Origin: Bactericera cockerelli
Taxonomy: Eukaryota > Arthropoda > Insecta > Hemiptera > Triozidae
Length of the DNA stretch: 64,000 nucleotides
Direction of reading: 5' to 3'
Assembly (NCBI GenBank): GCA_024516035.1
Contig: CM044956.1
Location: 7,589,911-7,653,910 of the forward strand
Shown: in pieces, positions 31,174 through 41,345 of the stretch
How the letters are laid out: each line of letters starts with the position of its first letter
Numbering within the stretch: the stretch's first letter is position 1
Translations under genes and position numbers: made by a program
The notes under the pieces: generated by a model
The model's input: the letters and a program-made list of their open reading frames with translations, nothing else
Told to the model about the DNA's origin: nothing
Databases searched by the model: none

Positions 31174-33294
31174 ATGATGGTTCGGTGCGCGGCGGGTTCG
31201 TTCTGTGCGTTGTTTTTAATAATTTCGTGTAGTGTTGAGTTCTCGACGTGCCTGCTCAAGGATTATAAGATATGTGTGCCGGAGCAGAGCCTGGCGGACT
31301 GCAGGAAGATGCAGGAGGCGGGGGCCGCCAGTGGGGCTGGCACCAAGCTCCAGTGTATTGCCGCCAGGGACCGCGTGGACTGCATCCATCAGATCCAGAA
31401 GAAAGTGGCTGACTTTGCGTTCATGGAGCCGGAAGACATGTACATCGTGTCCAAGAAGTTCGATGCGAACTTCATCGTGTTCAAAGAAGTCAGAACCAAA
31501 GCTGAACCAGCCGCAGACTTCCGATACGAAGCAGTTGCTGTGGTGAAGAACGATTTGAAGTTGAAGAATCTTCAGGGCATCAAAGGTTTGAAGTCTTGTC
31601 ACACCGGGATAGGCAGGAATGTGGGATACAAAATTCCTATGACAAAGTTGAGGAAAGCGGGCGTTTTGAATACTCCTGCCGATGAAACATTGTCCCCGCG
31701 AGAAAATGAGCTGAAATCCCTTTCACAATTGTTCAGCAAAGCATGCATTGTAGGCAAATGGTCGCCTGACGCTAAAGTCAATGAGGCTTTGAAGAAGAAA
31801 TACTCAACTCTATGTGCCTTGTGTGAGAACCCTGGTAAATGTGACTACCCTGATAAGAATGCTAACTATGACGGCGCCCTGAACTGCTTGACTAAGAGTG
31901 GCGGTGACATTGCCTGGACGAAATTAGTTGTGGTGAAGGATTACTTTGGACTCTCGCCCAACTCCGTGGCTATGGCTCCCAAGGATCAATATTCATTCCT
32001 ATGTCCAGATGGCAGCACAGTGCCCCTCACTGGAACCCCCTGCTCTTGGGCTGCGAGACCCTGGCCTGGATTTGTCGCCAATGACAGAATCGAATCTGAC
32101 CAGAAAGATCTGACTACTTTGAGGAACTACATTTCTCAACTGAACAAGATTGGCGAGAGCGCGGGAAGTCCTTGGCTCAGTACAGTTCTGGGTATTAGTG
32201 AAAACACAACGGCTGTGGACAATAAGAAAACCTTGCATCCTAAACAATACCTGCAGAACGCCAAATACGAAGATGTAATCGGAAGAGTGGTGAAGCCAGT
32301 GAAACCCATCCGATGGTGCGTCACATCGCCTGAAGGTATGAGCAAATGTTTGGCTTTCAAGGATGCCGCTCATAGCCGAGATATCCGACCTGTCATCGAG
32401 TGTGATCGGGAGAAGTCCTCCAAGGTTTGTTTGAAGCTGATTGCTGACGGGGCGGCCGATGTGATCACTCTGGATGCCACAGAGGCGATCCTGTCGAGGA
32501 AGAACATGAACCTGAGACCTATCCTGAAGGAGGTCTATGGAAACCAAACCGATCTCTTGGCAGTCGCCGTTGTGAACAAAAAATCGCAAGTCAGAAATTT
32601 CGAAGATCTGAAAGGTCTGCGCTCTTGCCACACCGCGTACATGCGCACCACGGGCTGGGTGGCGCCGGTGAACACACTGCTGGACAAGAGCTTGATTAAG
32701 AAGGACGACTGTCCCTATGCGAAAGGCGTGGGTGCTTTCTTCTCAGGAGGCAGCTGTGTGCCAGGCATCGACGAGGAGGTGAAGGATGCGCCTGCTAGTT
32801 TGGAGAAGATCTGCCCCAAGGCGACAAGATTCACGTACTCCCCACTGCAGTGCCTTAAGGCGGGGGACGGGGACGTCGCCTTCATCAAGCAGGTCAAGGT
32901 CAATGAGGCTGTAGAGGAGGGACTCTTCAAGGCGGACGACATCGAGTACCTGTGCCCCAAGGGCGGCAGGGCGCCCATCACCAAGGCCGCAGAGTGTAAC
33001 CTGGGCGTGGTCCCCCCTCACATGATCGTGACCAGTAACTCCAAATCCAACGTCGAGATTGACACCATCCGCCACGCGATACTCAGCGCCGCGGAGCTGT
33101 TCGGGAAGAAACCGGAAATCTTCAAGCTGTTCGGAACCTTCATGGGGAAGCCAGACGTTCTCTTCTTGAACCCAGCAACCGGTGTGGAAATTCTCCCCGA
33201 TCAGCCAACCGATCTCGAGAACGGTTACTTCACCAACATGCTGAGTAAGGTCATGTACTGCAGCGAGTTGAAGAATAAGAAAGTAAAGGTTTAA
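31174..33294 (+). CDS. Tsf1: transferrin 1, copy 1 (706 aa, single-exon CDS)
   Basis: Secreted iron-binding protein of insect haemolymph with two transferrin lobes. A signal peptide covers about residues 1-26. N-lobe: ligand tyrosines are Tyr118 (FRYEAVAVV) and Tyr232 (NYDGALNCL). The anion site SCHTGIGR has Thr144 and Arg148. The vertebrate His ligand is replaced in the CSWAARPWPGF segment, as is known for insect Tsf1, whose N-lobe uses two Tyr and carbonate. C-lobe: Asp434, Tyr555 and His616 are present, but the first Tyr position is Leu462 (DLLAVAVV), so iron binding there is doubtful. Anion-site residues Thr487 and Arg491 are kept. N-glycosylation sequons are at Asn344 and Asn457. The reading frame has no intron. 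Length is normal for Tsf1. An almost identical copy lies at 59681-61801 on the other strand. Confidence 0.95.
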   Translation: MMVRCAAGSFCALFLIISCSVEFSTCLLKDYKICVPEQSLADCRKMQEAGAASGAGTKLQCIAARDRVDCIHQIQKKVADFAFMEPEDMYIVSKKFDANFIVFKEVRTKAEPAADFRYEAVAVVKNDLKLKNLQGIKGLKSCHTGIGRNVGYKIPMTKLRKAGVLNTPADETLSPRENELKSLSQLFSKACIVGKWSPDAKVNEALKKKYSTLCALCENPGKCDYPDKNANYDGALNCLTKSGGDIAWTKLVVVKDYFGLSPNSVAMAPKDQYSFLCPDGSTVPLTGTPCSWAARPWPGFVANDRIESDQKDLTTLRNYISQLNKIGESAGSPWLSTVLGISENTTAVDNKKTLHPKQYLQNAKYEDVIGRVVKPVKPIRWCVTSPEGMSKCLAFKDAAHSRDIRPVIECDREKSSKVCLKLIADGAADVITLDATEAILSRKNMNLRPILKEVYGNQTDLLAVAVVNKKSQVRNFEDLKGLRSCHTAYMRTTGWVAPVNTLLDKSLIKKDDCPYAKGVGAFFSGGSCVPGIDEEVKDAPASLEKICPKATRFTYSPLQCLKAGDGDVAFIKQVKVNEAVEEGLFKADDIEYLCPKGGRAPITKAAECNLGVVPPHMIVTSNSKSNVEIDTIRHAILSAAELFGKKPEIFKLFGTFMGKPDVLFLNPATGVEILPDQPTDLENGYFTNMLSKVMYCSELKNKKVKV

Positions 33295-33586
33295 TTAAGT
33301 TGTTGAGATCCGACGGAGAGGCATAGAATTTGAAAAGGGGGTTGGACAGTCATGTTCTGTAGGCACGAGCTGAGCACTAAATTATCCGAGGCATGAACAA
33401 ACACCAAGCCATTGCTTATCAATTACGGCGTATCTTGAATAATGCATTAATTGTCCCATTAATGTCATTTATTCATGTTTATAAGCTTTTCCTAGGACCA
33501 TAAATTATCTTTGATAGTCCCATTGCAGATTGTGTCTACTTATAAATGAGTTAGTGCTTCTACTGAATCAATCGTTATCGTTTTTA

Positions 33587-33592
33587 AATAAA
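33587..33592 (+). terminator. polyadenylation signal AATAAA of Tsf1 copy 1
   Basis: AATAAA lies about 290 bases after the stop codon and is conserved in the inverted copy (59388-59393). A second AATAAA occurs at about 33737. Which one is used cannot be told from sequence. Confidence 0.55.
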
Positions 33593-34039
33593 CCTTTACC
33601 AGATATAAAGTTAAGAACCAGCAAATCATGACTTAGTAAACTGTTGTGAAGGAGAAAATGATTAATGAACTACCTACCTATGTTCTGTAGATATTAAGCT
33701 TGAGTTTCTTCTGTGTAGTATGAGGGTTCTTTGCAAGAATAAAAAGACTTATGCAGGGTCCAGGGATTTTTTACTTTCCTTAGTATTTTTTTGTAAATTT
33801 GATATATTGACGTACATGAATTGAGTTTATTTTAGTTTTATATTCAGTTTTTTTTTATGAAATAGTTTATTTTCAATTGATATTGTTTTAACAGACCACT
33901 GATTGTAATGTTGTCATTATTCACCAACTAACTAAAAATATCTACTCTGAAACCTACAAGTGTTGTGCAAAGCGAATTGTGCATTAACTGCATAAACCAT
34001 ACATTGGCAAGGTCACTTGTCCCAAACAATTCAGCACTG

Positions 34040-34545
34040 ACCCATTTCAGGGTCAACACTTTTTGTGATAGGTATACATCATTATAATCAGTGGATTATA
34101 CAATCAGTAGATTATACTGATACACCTTCTTCTATGAGTTATAAAAACTTCTCACTTTTCTGTTTATACTGATTAAAATAGAGAGGTTAGTTGATAGCAT
34201 GGATATTCAGAACTATTACCTGCTGATGAGAGCAAATTAGCTCGAAACAGCTGTCCAGATATGTTCTGATATTCATGCACATCTAGAACAACTTCTTTTT
34301 CTGTTTAACTGATATACTGAGATATATGGGTAAACCATGTTAACCTATAATATAATGTACCAAGTACCTACGTTTTGCATACTTATGTACATATACTAAA
34401 GATGTACCAAGTACATATTTTTAACATACATATACTTTATACATTAGGCATATAAATTGTCTTAATATGTACGTGGATAATCATTTATCAATACGTAAAG
34501 AGCACTTAACGAGCTAAGAACCTCTTGATAAATTGACCTCCATAA
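34040..34545. other. left-arm-only segment carrying a ribozyme
   Basis: The right arm passes straight from 'aattcagcactga' to 'taaattaattgttcc', so this ~500-base stretch was either inserted in the left arm or deleted from the right. It holds the hammerhead motif at 34197-34278. No open frame or clear target-site duplication is seen. Confidence 0.7.
34197..34278 (+). ncRNA. type-I hammerhead ribozyme
   Basis: All core parts are present in order. Core CTGATGA is at 34223-34229. Stem II is GAGC/GCTC (34230-34233 with 34240-34243) with a 6-base loop. The second core GAAA is at 34244-34247. A minimal stem III, ACA/TGT around GC, ends in TC with predicted cleavage after C34255. Stem I pairs GCATGGATATTCAGAAC (34197-34213) with GTTCTGATATTCATGC (34263-34278), plus CTG/CAG next to the core and an internal loop between that could make the usual loop contact. 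Such short stem-III hammerheads are known from Penelope-like elements and retrozymes, where the palindromic stem III favours dimeric cleavage. No activity data exist here. Confidence 0.8.
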
Positions 34546-36200
34546 ATTAATTGTTCCCCATCATTTTTCATCATTACCGGGTATTTATTACTGAGGTGAG
34601 GTTCATTAATTTATTCCCAAGTTAACCCTGGCGAGTTTTTGTTAAGTTGGCAGATTTATTCCTGAGAATATCTATTAAATCGGAGGGGGACTGATATGTT
34701 CACGAAATATGGGCAGGAGGAGGACCAATGTTGGCAAATATTCCCAAAAAATCTTTGTTTCTCACATGCTAATGTCAGAAGTAAGAATGTTTTGCAACAT
34801 CGGATTTCTTCTTACGAAATTCAGACTATAGATATTTTTCTTCTTCTTTGAAATTTGGTTTTTGTCTCAGTAAATAGAATGACCTTACTGTTGGTGATTG
34901 GTGTAGAATTTTTTTTATGTTCAGGCCAAGCGCAACGATTTATGATCAATACCTAATATTATTGTCGCCTTTTGTGTATTATGATTTATTTTTAAGAATT
35001 TAAAATTAAGAAGAAAAAATACCATTTTTACAGCCCAAAATCAAACGAAATAATATTAACAGGCTTCCAATATTATGTTCATGTTTTTTTTTTTTGTAAT
35101 ATGTATTTCTTTTTATTTAGTTTCCTATTGTAAGTTTTTTTTTCTTTCCTTTTTTGTCTCAGCTCATTTTTTAATTGAGATATTTCTTTTTCTTCTTACG
35201 AGAAAACTTTTGATTAATTACCTTAAATTAAAAGTGCTGATCAAAATGCGAAAAAAGACTACTTTAGCATTCCGCCATATTTATTAGTTTAGATTATGTC
35301 TCTTTCTTTGTATAGGCGTTCTTCACACCTCGACTGAGGTGTTTGATAGACAAAAAAAAACTGTACTAAGTGACCCCAATTTTCTGTACTTTAGTACCTA
35401 CTTGTTATAAATATCTTGTTAACTGAGTAATATTTCAGCATATCTTGGCATGGCTTAAGTACAGGCAATTTGACAATCGTAAATTTTATGATGGCTATTA
35501 TCTCGGCTTATTGGATTAGTTGGCTAACAAGGGTTAGTGAGAATTAATACTTAAGAAATTTATCTATCTCTAAGCAGACTAAATCCATCATAACTTTTAT
35601 CATGACGGGCTTTTATATATTTATATTTTTTTCATTGAACAAAAAAACATGCATCAATTTTTTACATTTACCTACATAGTTAGGCTTATATACATAAAGC
35701 AGATTACATAAATAAAGTAGGTAATATTAAGATGATTTTTATTTATTTATTTATTTGGTATATTTTATGTTTAAATTGCTATTATATGAAGAGACTGTAA
35801 GATGAACGAATAGATAAGAGTGTTTGTTATACCTACAGTAAAATTTTGAGTGGACTTATTTGATTGACAAAATAAACGTTTTTTTACGAGTATTAATTAA
35901 TAATTGTTCTTTGTTATCAACTTTCACACAATTTCTGCTAATATGGAAAGGACTGTGAAGCAGCAAAAGTGACCACTTCCTCAGATACATAAGGAAAATG
36001 GGATCCCTATGGTGGTGATTGATACTGTCAAAAACCAAAACCACTGAACCCAATGTGTAATACATATCTAAGGGGGTCTCCCCTTAGATAAACAATTATT
36101 ACGCCTAGACAAACAATGCATTAGCTAGCATTTTTCCACACTACTTTATTTCGCGGGAAACTTTTATATATATATTTTTTTTAAATTTTATTATCATAGG
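34546..36200. other. Tsf1 3'-flanking arm DNA, no gene
   Basis: Homologous in reverse complement to the right arm up to 58820, with the right-arm fold-back and LINE removed. It gives the empty sites for both: the fold-back empty site is near 35068 and the LINE empty site near 35607. No coding sequence was recognised. Confidence 0.7.
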
Positions 36201-36323
36201 TTAATCACTTTCGTGATGTCACAATTACTCAAACTGGCTTTACTAAATCGTCTAAATCTACTTTGAACCACCGACCTCCAGGTTACAAGTCCGCAGCCTT
36301 ATGGATCAAGCTACTGAGGTCGG
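36201..36323 (-). repeat. tRNA-derived SINE, family B
   Basis: The minus strand has 'ctcagtagcttgatccataa', B box 'ggttcaaagt' and body 'cagtttgagtaattgtgaca'. In the right arm only its 3' part survives (53206-53265), fused to a family E SINE. Confidence 0.75.
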
Positions 36324-36825
36324 TTTTATATATTTATTTTTAGATAGGTACTAAATCTGATATATTTTTCGTTCATTTCTTCTTGTTGTTGACATTGGTA
36401 TTGCTGCTGCTGCTGGAAAAACAGTTCTCGTTCAAGTGGTGGTTTTCCGCATTTCTCACCGAATGAAAGATGTACGAAAGTCCTTCGATGGAAAACCACT
36501 GTCAAATTGTTGAACCCAAAGGTCCTAAAAGCTATGATAAACAAAAACATCACTCCCAGAGTAGATAAACCCTACTTGAACACCACTTCGCTCCGGTATA
36601 TCCTGACATTTTCAGAAGTGACCCTCATAACCCCTTTTTTTGTTCCCCATCCGACCTTTGTCCTTCCAAAACTTTGGAAATAATTTACAGAAAATGTCAT
36701 TTGCATTAAACAAACAAGAGATACGGGTAAAAAAATATTTCGTTTCGGACTTTTCCAACAAAGTCGGAACGAAAGTTGTGTATGTACGAATTTCTTTGTG
36801 GTGAAGCACAAGGCCTCTTCACAAT
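36324..36825. other. no gene; present in left arm only
   Basis: Part of the 36263-38003 stretch missing from the right arm. No coding domain was recognised in the short open frames. Confidence 0.45.
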
Positions 36826-37085
36826 TTTTGTGGGTAGCGCAGCATTACTAAGAGCCTCCTTTACATTTCGAATTATTCTATTACATTAATTTCTTTTTAC
36901 TCTGGTAATGCCGCCACTGGTCGTTACTCATACAAGTAACTACTCATTTTTCCTCACGAGGTATGAGTGGACCCCGAACATCCAAGTACAGAGCAGAAAA
37001 AATCCTCCCCCGCTGGGAATCGAACCCAGGTCACCATGTGTGTGCAATGCCTAGCGCGCTAACTCGCTCTGCCACAGTGACTACT
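36826..37085 (-). repeat. tRNA-derived SINE, family D, complete
   Basis: The minus strand has head 'gtcactgtggcagagcgagt', B box 'gggttcgattccc', then 'tctgctctgtacttggatgt', 'cctcgtgaggaaaaatgagt' and the tail 'gctgcgctaccca'. It is the best reference copy for the family. Confidence 0.8.
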
Positions 37086-37260
37086 AAGTCGGAACGAAAG
37101 TTTGTTTTTGTTTTGTCTACTTGAAAAAAGTTCGAAGTTTTGTTGCTTCGATTAAAAAAATGGAATTTTAAAAAATTCAAATAAAAAGTTTAAAGTAAAT
37201 TTGTATTGTTACAGTTTTAAAAGGATTACAGTTTTCGTAAAAAGTTTTCGAACACTTCAG

Positions 37261-37890
37261 ATTTTTACTTTCCTTCTCCTATCTATAATAAGGAAAGTAT
37301 TAAATTCGTCGAAAATTTGACCTAGTCAGTTTTTCATATTTCTGGACGAATCATAGCCTCAGGATACCAAAAAAGTTGTTTTCAGCCATTGGTCCGTGCG
37401 TCGCGTCTGTCTGTGTGTAAACAGGATATCTCGAGAACGGTAAGAGCTAGAAACTTGAAATTTGGTATTCATATTAATTTTATACACCAGACAAACCACG
37501 AAACTTTTGGTTGAAATCGGCCGCAGGGGCCGTAAATATTGGCCACAACCGCCGCTTCTTTGAATTGGTTAAAGATACAAAAAAAGTTAGAGAACAACAC
37601 TTTCTCGGATTAAAAAAAATAATAGGGGTTTACTCTGATCATTTTTTTTGATATCTTGAACTCTTTGGAACCCAGCCCCAATTTACCGGTATTTTGGGGG
37701 GACCCGCTTGGACTAACTTTTTCAATAATCACCCTAGATGGGGGTTGCGACATATCAAATCCAATGATTTTGAGGTGCTGATTACGAATCAGGCACTAAT
37801 TTTTAACTATCTGTTACCGTTGAGTCACCAGTGGCGGAATTCGACTTCTTTTTGGGGGATAAGGAAAGTCGTGTGATGTTTACACCAGAT
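37261..37890 (+). repeat. ~600-bp interspersed repeat with palindromic end
   Basis: It begins with an 'actttcctt...ataaggaaagta' palindrome, contains 'gatatctcgagaacggtaag' and ends near 'gtcgtgtgatgtttacacca'. The copy at 62901-63487 is its reverse complement over the full length. No transposase and no classical TIRs are seen. The class is unknown. Confidence 0.7.
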
Positions 37891-37928
37891 TTTTTATGTA
37901 AGGATTGACAAAGAAATCGTTGGAGCGT

Positions 37929-38140
37929 CTGTCCCGGTAGCTCAGTGGTAAAGGCGGCACTCTGTGAATCCAGATGTTCCAGAGGTCGCGGGTTCGAAAC
38001 CCAGCCGGGACATGAGAAGTTTTCCTCCCATTTGGAATTTTCAACACATAATAATGGGTCTTGGGCTTACTGCTGGAATGATGGGACTTCATAGTCCCAA
38101 TTGGACAGTATAAATAAGGCGATATTATTATTATTATTTT
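37929..38140 (+). repeat. tRNA-derived SINE, family E, complete
   Basis: The head has a perfect 7-bp acceptor-type pairing (GTCCCGG/CCGGGAC), A box 'tagctcagtggtaaaggc' and B box 'gggttcgaaaccc', but the anticodon arm carries extra bases, so it is not a functional tRNA. The body 'atgagaagttttcctcccat' runs to an ATT-rich end. Confidence 0.8.
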
Positions 38141-38262
38141 TACTATAAAGTAAACTACCTTCAATGATTGTGGAAGGGCTTGTGATTCGCCACAATTGCC
38201 AGAAATAATATTCAAGCTTATGTATTTTTTTCAACATATTTTTTGAAAATGGTGAAATAATT

Positions 38263-38517
38263 GAATCGGTGAGTGGAAAAAGGTAAAAATCAACATTTTT
38301 TTCAAAAATGAGATTTTTGCGGATTTGAATTATACTTGCGAAGACTCATCTACTGAGTACAAGAAAGAAACAAATTTCACTCTCGAAGCCTGAGTATTTA
38401 CGCGTCCAAAAATTTGTTTAGTAGAAAAATGTTCATGGTTTTCCTGGAATCACGTTTTATGTCGCTCCTGAAAAGTTGAGTTCAATGCAATTGTTACCTT
38501 TTTCCACTCACCGATTC
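38263..38517. mobile_element. 255-bp MITE with AATT target duplication; empty site in right arm
   Basis: TIRs are GAATCGGTGAGTGGAAAAAG and its inverse, flanked by AATT on both sides. The right arm at about 52930 reads 'gccaattatttcaac' with no element. This proves insertion, or precise absence, and fixes the element's ends. Confidence 0.85.
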
Positions 38518-38925
38518 AATTGGCCCACACTGGAATTGAAACCCGGCCCTGGGCTGAACTCACGGAATGCGATATAGCGCTGAAATTATGCATTTCCTCT
38601 CCACAACAAAACAGCAGCCAATTGCTGGGACCTCACGACTGTCGCGCAGTGTAAACGTGCCCTATAATGCCATTGCCTGGCTGCCGGCTAGACAATGCAG
38701 CCGCACCCGTCCCTCTCCTGTGTTGTGATCTTCAAGTGACTTCAGTCTGGAAAGTTTTGCCTCCTTATATGTAGCTCTTATATGCATATAGAGAATAAAT
38801 ACATTGAAAATATGTAAAAAGTATAAAAATATATGACATAAGCACATGCATGTGAACATCTATGTACAATAATTGTACCTAGATTGAAAAAGTAAATATG
38901 AGTAATATGAGTATATTAATAAAGG

Positions 38926-39098
38926 GTTGGGTGGAAGAGATTGCCAAAGGCAATAACCCCGCCCTTTAGTTAGGACATATATTATGTATATTTGTTTATT
39001 TTTTTCTTCTATCATATTGTATTTTAATTTTAAAAATTATTTGTGTTGTATATAATATGTCCTATTAATAAAGTGTAAATAAATAAATAAAAAATAAA
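38926..39098 (+). mobile_element. LINE 3' end inserted in left arm; empty site in right arm
   Basis: 'gggttgggtggaagagattg', the TTGCC/GGCAA hairpin, 'cccgccctttagttaggac' and a tail with repeated AATAAATAA. It is flanked by TAATAAA-type repeats. The right arm (about 52530-52545) has the uninterrupted target. The insertion is only ~170 bases long and heavily 5'-truncated. Confidence 0.75.
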
Positions 39099-39125
39099 TT
39101 AATAAAAGTAAATGAATGCTGAAAT

Positions 39126-39552
39126 AATTATAAGATTTTTATACATTTATTTTAAATAAAATAAATTTCGTCCAACCCTTTTCTCTCAGGCAGGGCTCCC
39201 AAAATACTAGCAGCAGTAATAAAGCAGTATCACCCTGTATGAAATCGACAAACGCCCAGCGCGCTAACTCATTCAGCCACGGTGACTAGTTTCTGTTTGT
39301 ATTGCACGTAAAAAAATGACATATGTATTCACATTTCAGGTTATACTATCGATAAATATTGTGAAGGTGATAGTAAAAAGCGCCAGAAGAGAATAGTCAA
39401 CTTGGGAACAAATATTTTGTTAGAAATGTGGTCGGGGTGGGATTCGAACCGACGACTCAGGGGTTCAGAAATCCTCTAGCCAACTAGGCTGATAGAAATA
39501 AAATTTTCATCTTTTGTTTGGGTTTATCGTCGCTTTCAACCAACATGAATGA
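39126..39552. other. no gene; SINE fragments
   Basis: A SINE D head remnant is at 39255-39288 and a B-box-like 'gtgggattcgaacc' with tRNA-like surroundings is at 39430-39490. The rest is anonymous. Confidence 0.45.
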
Positions 39553-39627
39553 TTGGGTGTAAGAGATTGCCATAGGCTATAGTAGTTTAGGGCTATAACA
39601 CCGCCCTATAGTTAGAACATGTGTATA

Positions 39628-40069
39628 CAGGGTGGTCCAGAAAGTTTGCACCAAAATGATAGGGGTAATAAAAGAGACCATTTCTAACAAAAATATTCCC
39701 GGACATTTTCCTTTATTTTTTGTCGTTTTCAAAATGGCTGCCAAAACGTGTTTTTTCAAATATATGCGTTCAGAACGTTGACAGCCTAAATGAGCATGAT
39801 TATTAAAACATTGAACGGGTTAATTTAACTTATTTTAATTAAAATTTTATTTTCAATTCAAAAATGCAATCCGTTTTTTTTCTAGGTGGTACAGAAAAAA
39901 ATAAAAAAAATCAAAAGCCAACAAAAGTCGGAATATTTGAAAAACACACGTTTTGGCCGCCATTTTGAAAACGACAAAAAATAAAGGCAAATGTCCGGGA
40001 ATATTTTTGTTGGAAATGGTCTCTTTTATTACCCCTCTCATTTTGGTGCAAACTTTCTGGACCACCCTG
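39628..40069. mobile_element. fold-back MITE of the CAGGGTG family
   Basis: CAGGGTGGTCCAGAAAGTTT at the left is inverted at the right (AAACTTTCTGGACCACCCTG), with arms of about 137 bases around a ~170-base loop. TA dinucleotides flank both ends. It shares only its tip with the larger element at 56705-58346. Confidence 0.8.
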
Positions 40070-40079
40070 TATATTATAT

Positions 40080-40150
40080 TAAATTTTATCTATGTTGTTT
40101 AGGAAACAACATAGATAAAATATAATATGTTGTTTAGGAAACAACATAGA
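40080..40150. repeat. tandem 29-base hairpins
   Basis: ATCTATGTTGTTT-AGG-AAACAACATAGAT is a perfect palindrome and part of it is repeated 45 bases later. It follows the fold-back element directly. Confidence 0.7.
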
Positions 40151-40280
40151 TATGTTTACCTTTTTCTTCATGTTCATTTTGTTCTCAATTTTGTATTTTA
40201 ATTCTTATCATTACTTGTTTGTACATTATGTATATAATTTTATTAATTATGTCCTATTAATAAATAATCCAATAACTAGT

Positions 40281-40780
40281 GGTTCTTTCATACATATTCC
40301 TGGACGTTTCATAACCTCCTTACCAACTTTGGTTTTGTGAACTTTTGTCTCTGTCTGTCGGTCTGTTAAATAAAAATGCCTTGTATTTTCTTATGAAGTA
40401 CTTTCATTTCCTTACTTATGTTAAATAAAAAATAAATGATATTCTCTGACATTTATTGACCGGTACATAAATACATGATCTATCTCTCTCTCTCTCTCTC
40501 TATCTTTTTTTTCTCTCTCTCTCTTATGGGTCTTATGATAATGTATTTGTTTGGAATGAATTCCTTCTAATACTGTAAGCACCTATACTGGATGGAGTAT
40601 TGGAAGATAAAATCTCTCCAAGTTTGAACTCTATGGATTCGACCTCTTTATTACATGGTTTGGTGTCTCCTTATGACTCTATCTAGACGTGTCTTCAGTC
40701 CGGGGATTACTGGACAAGCGGTCGATTTACCAAACATTTTAATTTATTTATTACAGGTAAATTGACTCTTTAGCACACGA
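40281..40780. other. no gene; CT microsatellite
   Basis: A (CT)n-rich run lies at about 40484-40525. Otherwise anonymous. Confidence 0.45.
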
Positions 40781-41095
40781 ATAGCTCAGTGGTCAAGCAC
40801 TCACGGAAGGAAGGTCACGGTGGAAGGTCCCGGGTTCGAACCCCCGCGCCGACAAAAATTTGTATTCAAAATTTGGTTACAGTTGTTTGTAAGGAATACC
40901 TTCCGGTGCGCTTGCGTTGACCCAGCACCTAAATGGGAAGTATTGTGTCACTTCTCGCCCATCAGAGGGGAGGCACACTACGGGGTAGGCAGGCTATAAC
41001 ACAGACCACAAGCTTCTACAGGAGCTCCTGTTTCATGGCTACGAAATAAAAAAGGCTGTGAAACACTAATATTTTTTTTAAATAAAAAAATAAGG
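40781..41095 (+). repeat. tRNA-derived SINE, family C, complete
   Basis: Head 'cgaatagctcagtggtcaag', B box 'gggttcgaaccccc', 'gccgacaaaaatttgtattc' body, 'ggggaggcacactacggggt' and an 'aaaaaaggctgtgaaacact' tail. It has a small head duplication ('ggaaggtcacggtggaaggt'). Confidence 0.8.
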
Positions 41096-41218
41096 TCTTC
41101 GTGTACAATCTAGACTTAAGAGAAAAGAATTCCGGTCCCTTGAGTTCTCTTATATCGAGGTTCGACTTTGGTGGAATGTATCAGAACCATGTTGTGGATG
41201 TGGAGGCACCAACATTTG

Positions 41219-41345
41219 ATCGCACCATTAGTTCAGTGGTAAAGAGTAGCTTACCACGTGGAAGATTCCTGGTTCGAACAACACAGAGCTGACAAAATTT
41301 TGTATTAGCAGTAGCTGCTGCTTATTCATGGTTACGAAAAAAACC
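41219..41345 (+). repeat. tRNA-type SINE related to family C, internally deleted
   Basis: Head 'accattagttcagtggtaaa', B box 'tggttcgaac', then 'gctgacaaaattttgtatta' and a jump to 'catggttacgaaaaaa'. Confidence 0.6.

Larger units (their letters stand above)
30800..39125 (+). repeat. left arm of the inverted Tsf1 segmental duplication
   Basis: It matches 52525-62175 in reverse complement: core promoter, 5' leader, the Tsf1 reading frame, the 3' flank to 35607, then 35607-36260, and 38150-39125 with interruptions. The outer edge is at the TATA box; the inner edge is near the 'aaatgaatgc' motif at 39110. Several mobile elements occupy one arm only, which shows independent history after duplication. 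Confidence 0.92.
39553..40280 (+). mobile_element. LINE 3' end split by a fold-back element
   Basis: The hairpin region 'gagattgccataggctata...ccgccctatagttagaaca' (39553-39622) is separated from its tail ('cattacttgtttgtacatta', 'tgtcctattaataaa', up to 40280) by the insertion at 39628-40069. Confidence 0.65.

Noticed and set aside
37929..38005. Functional tRNA gene (perfect 7-bp acceptor-type stem, A and B boxes)
   Set aside because: The anticodon arm has extra bases, and the unit is followed by a SINE body found behind the same head elsewhere.
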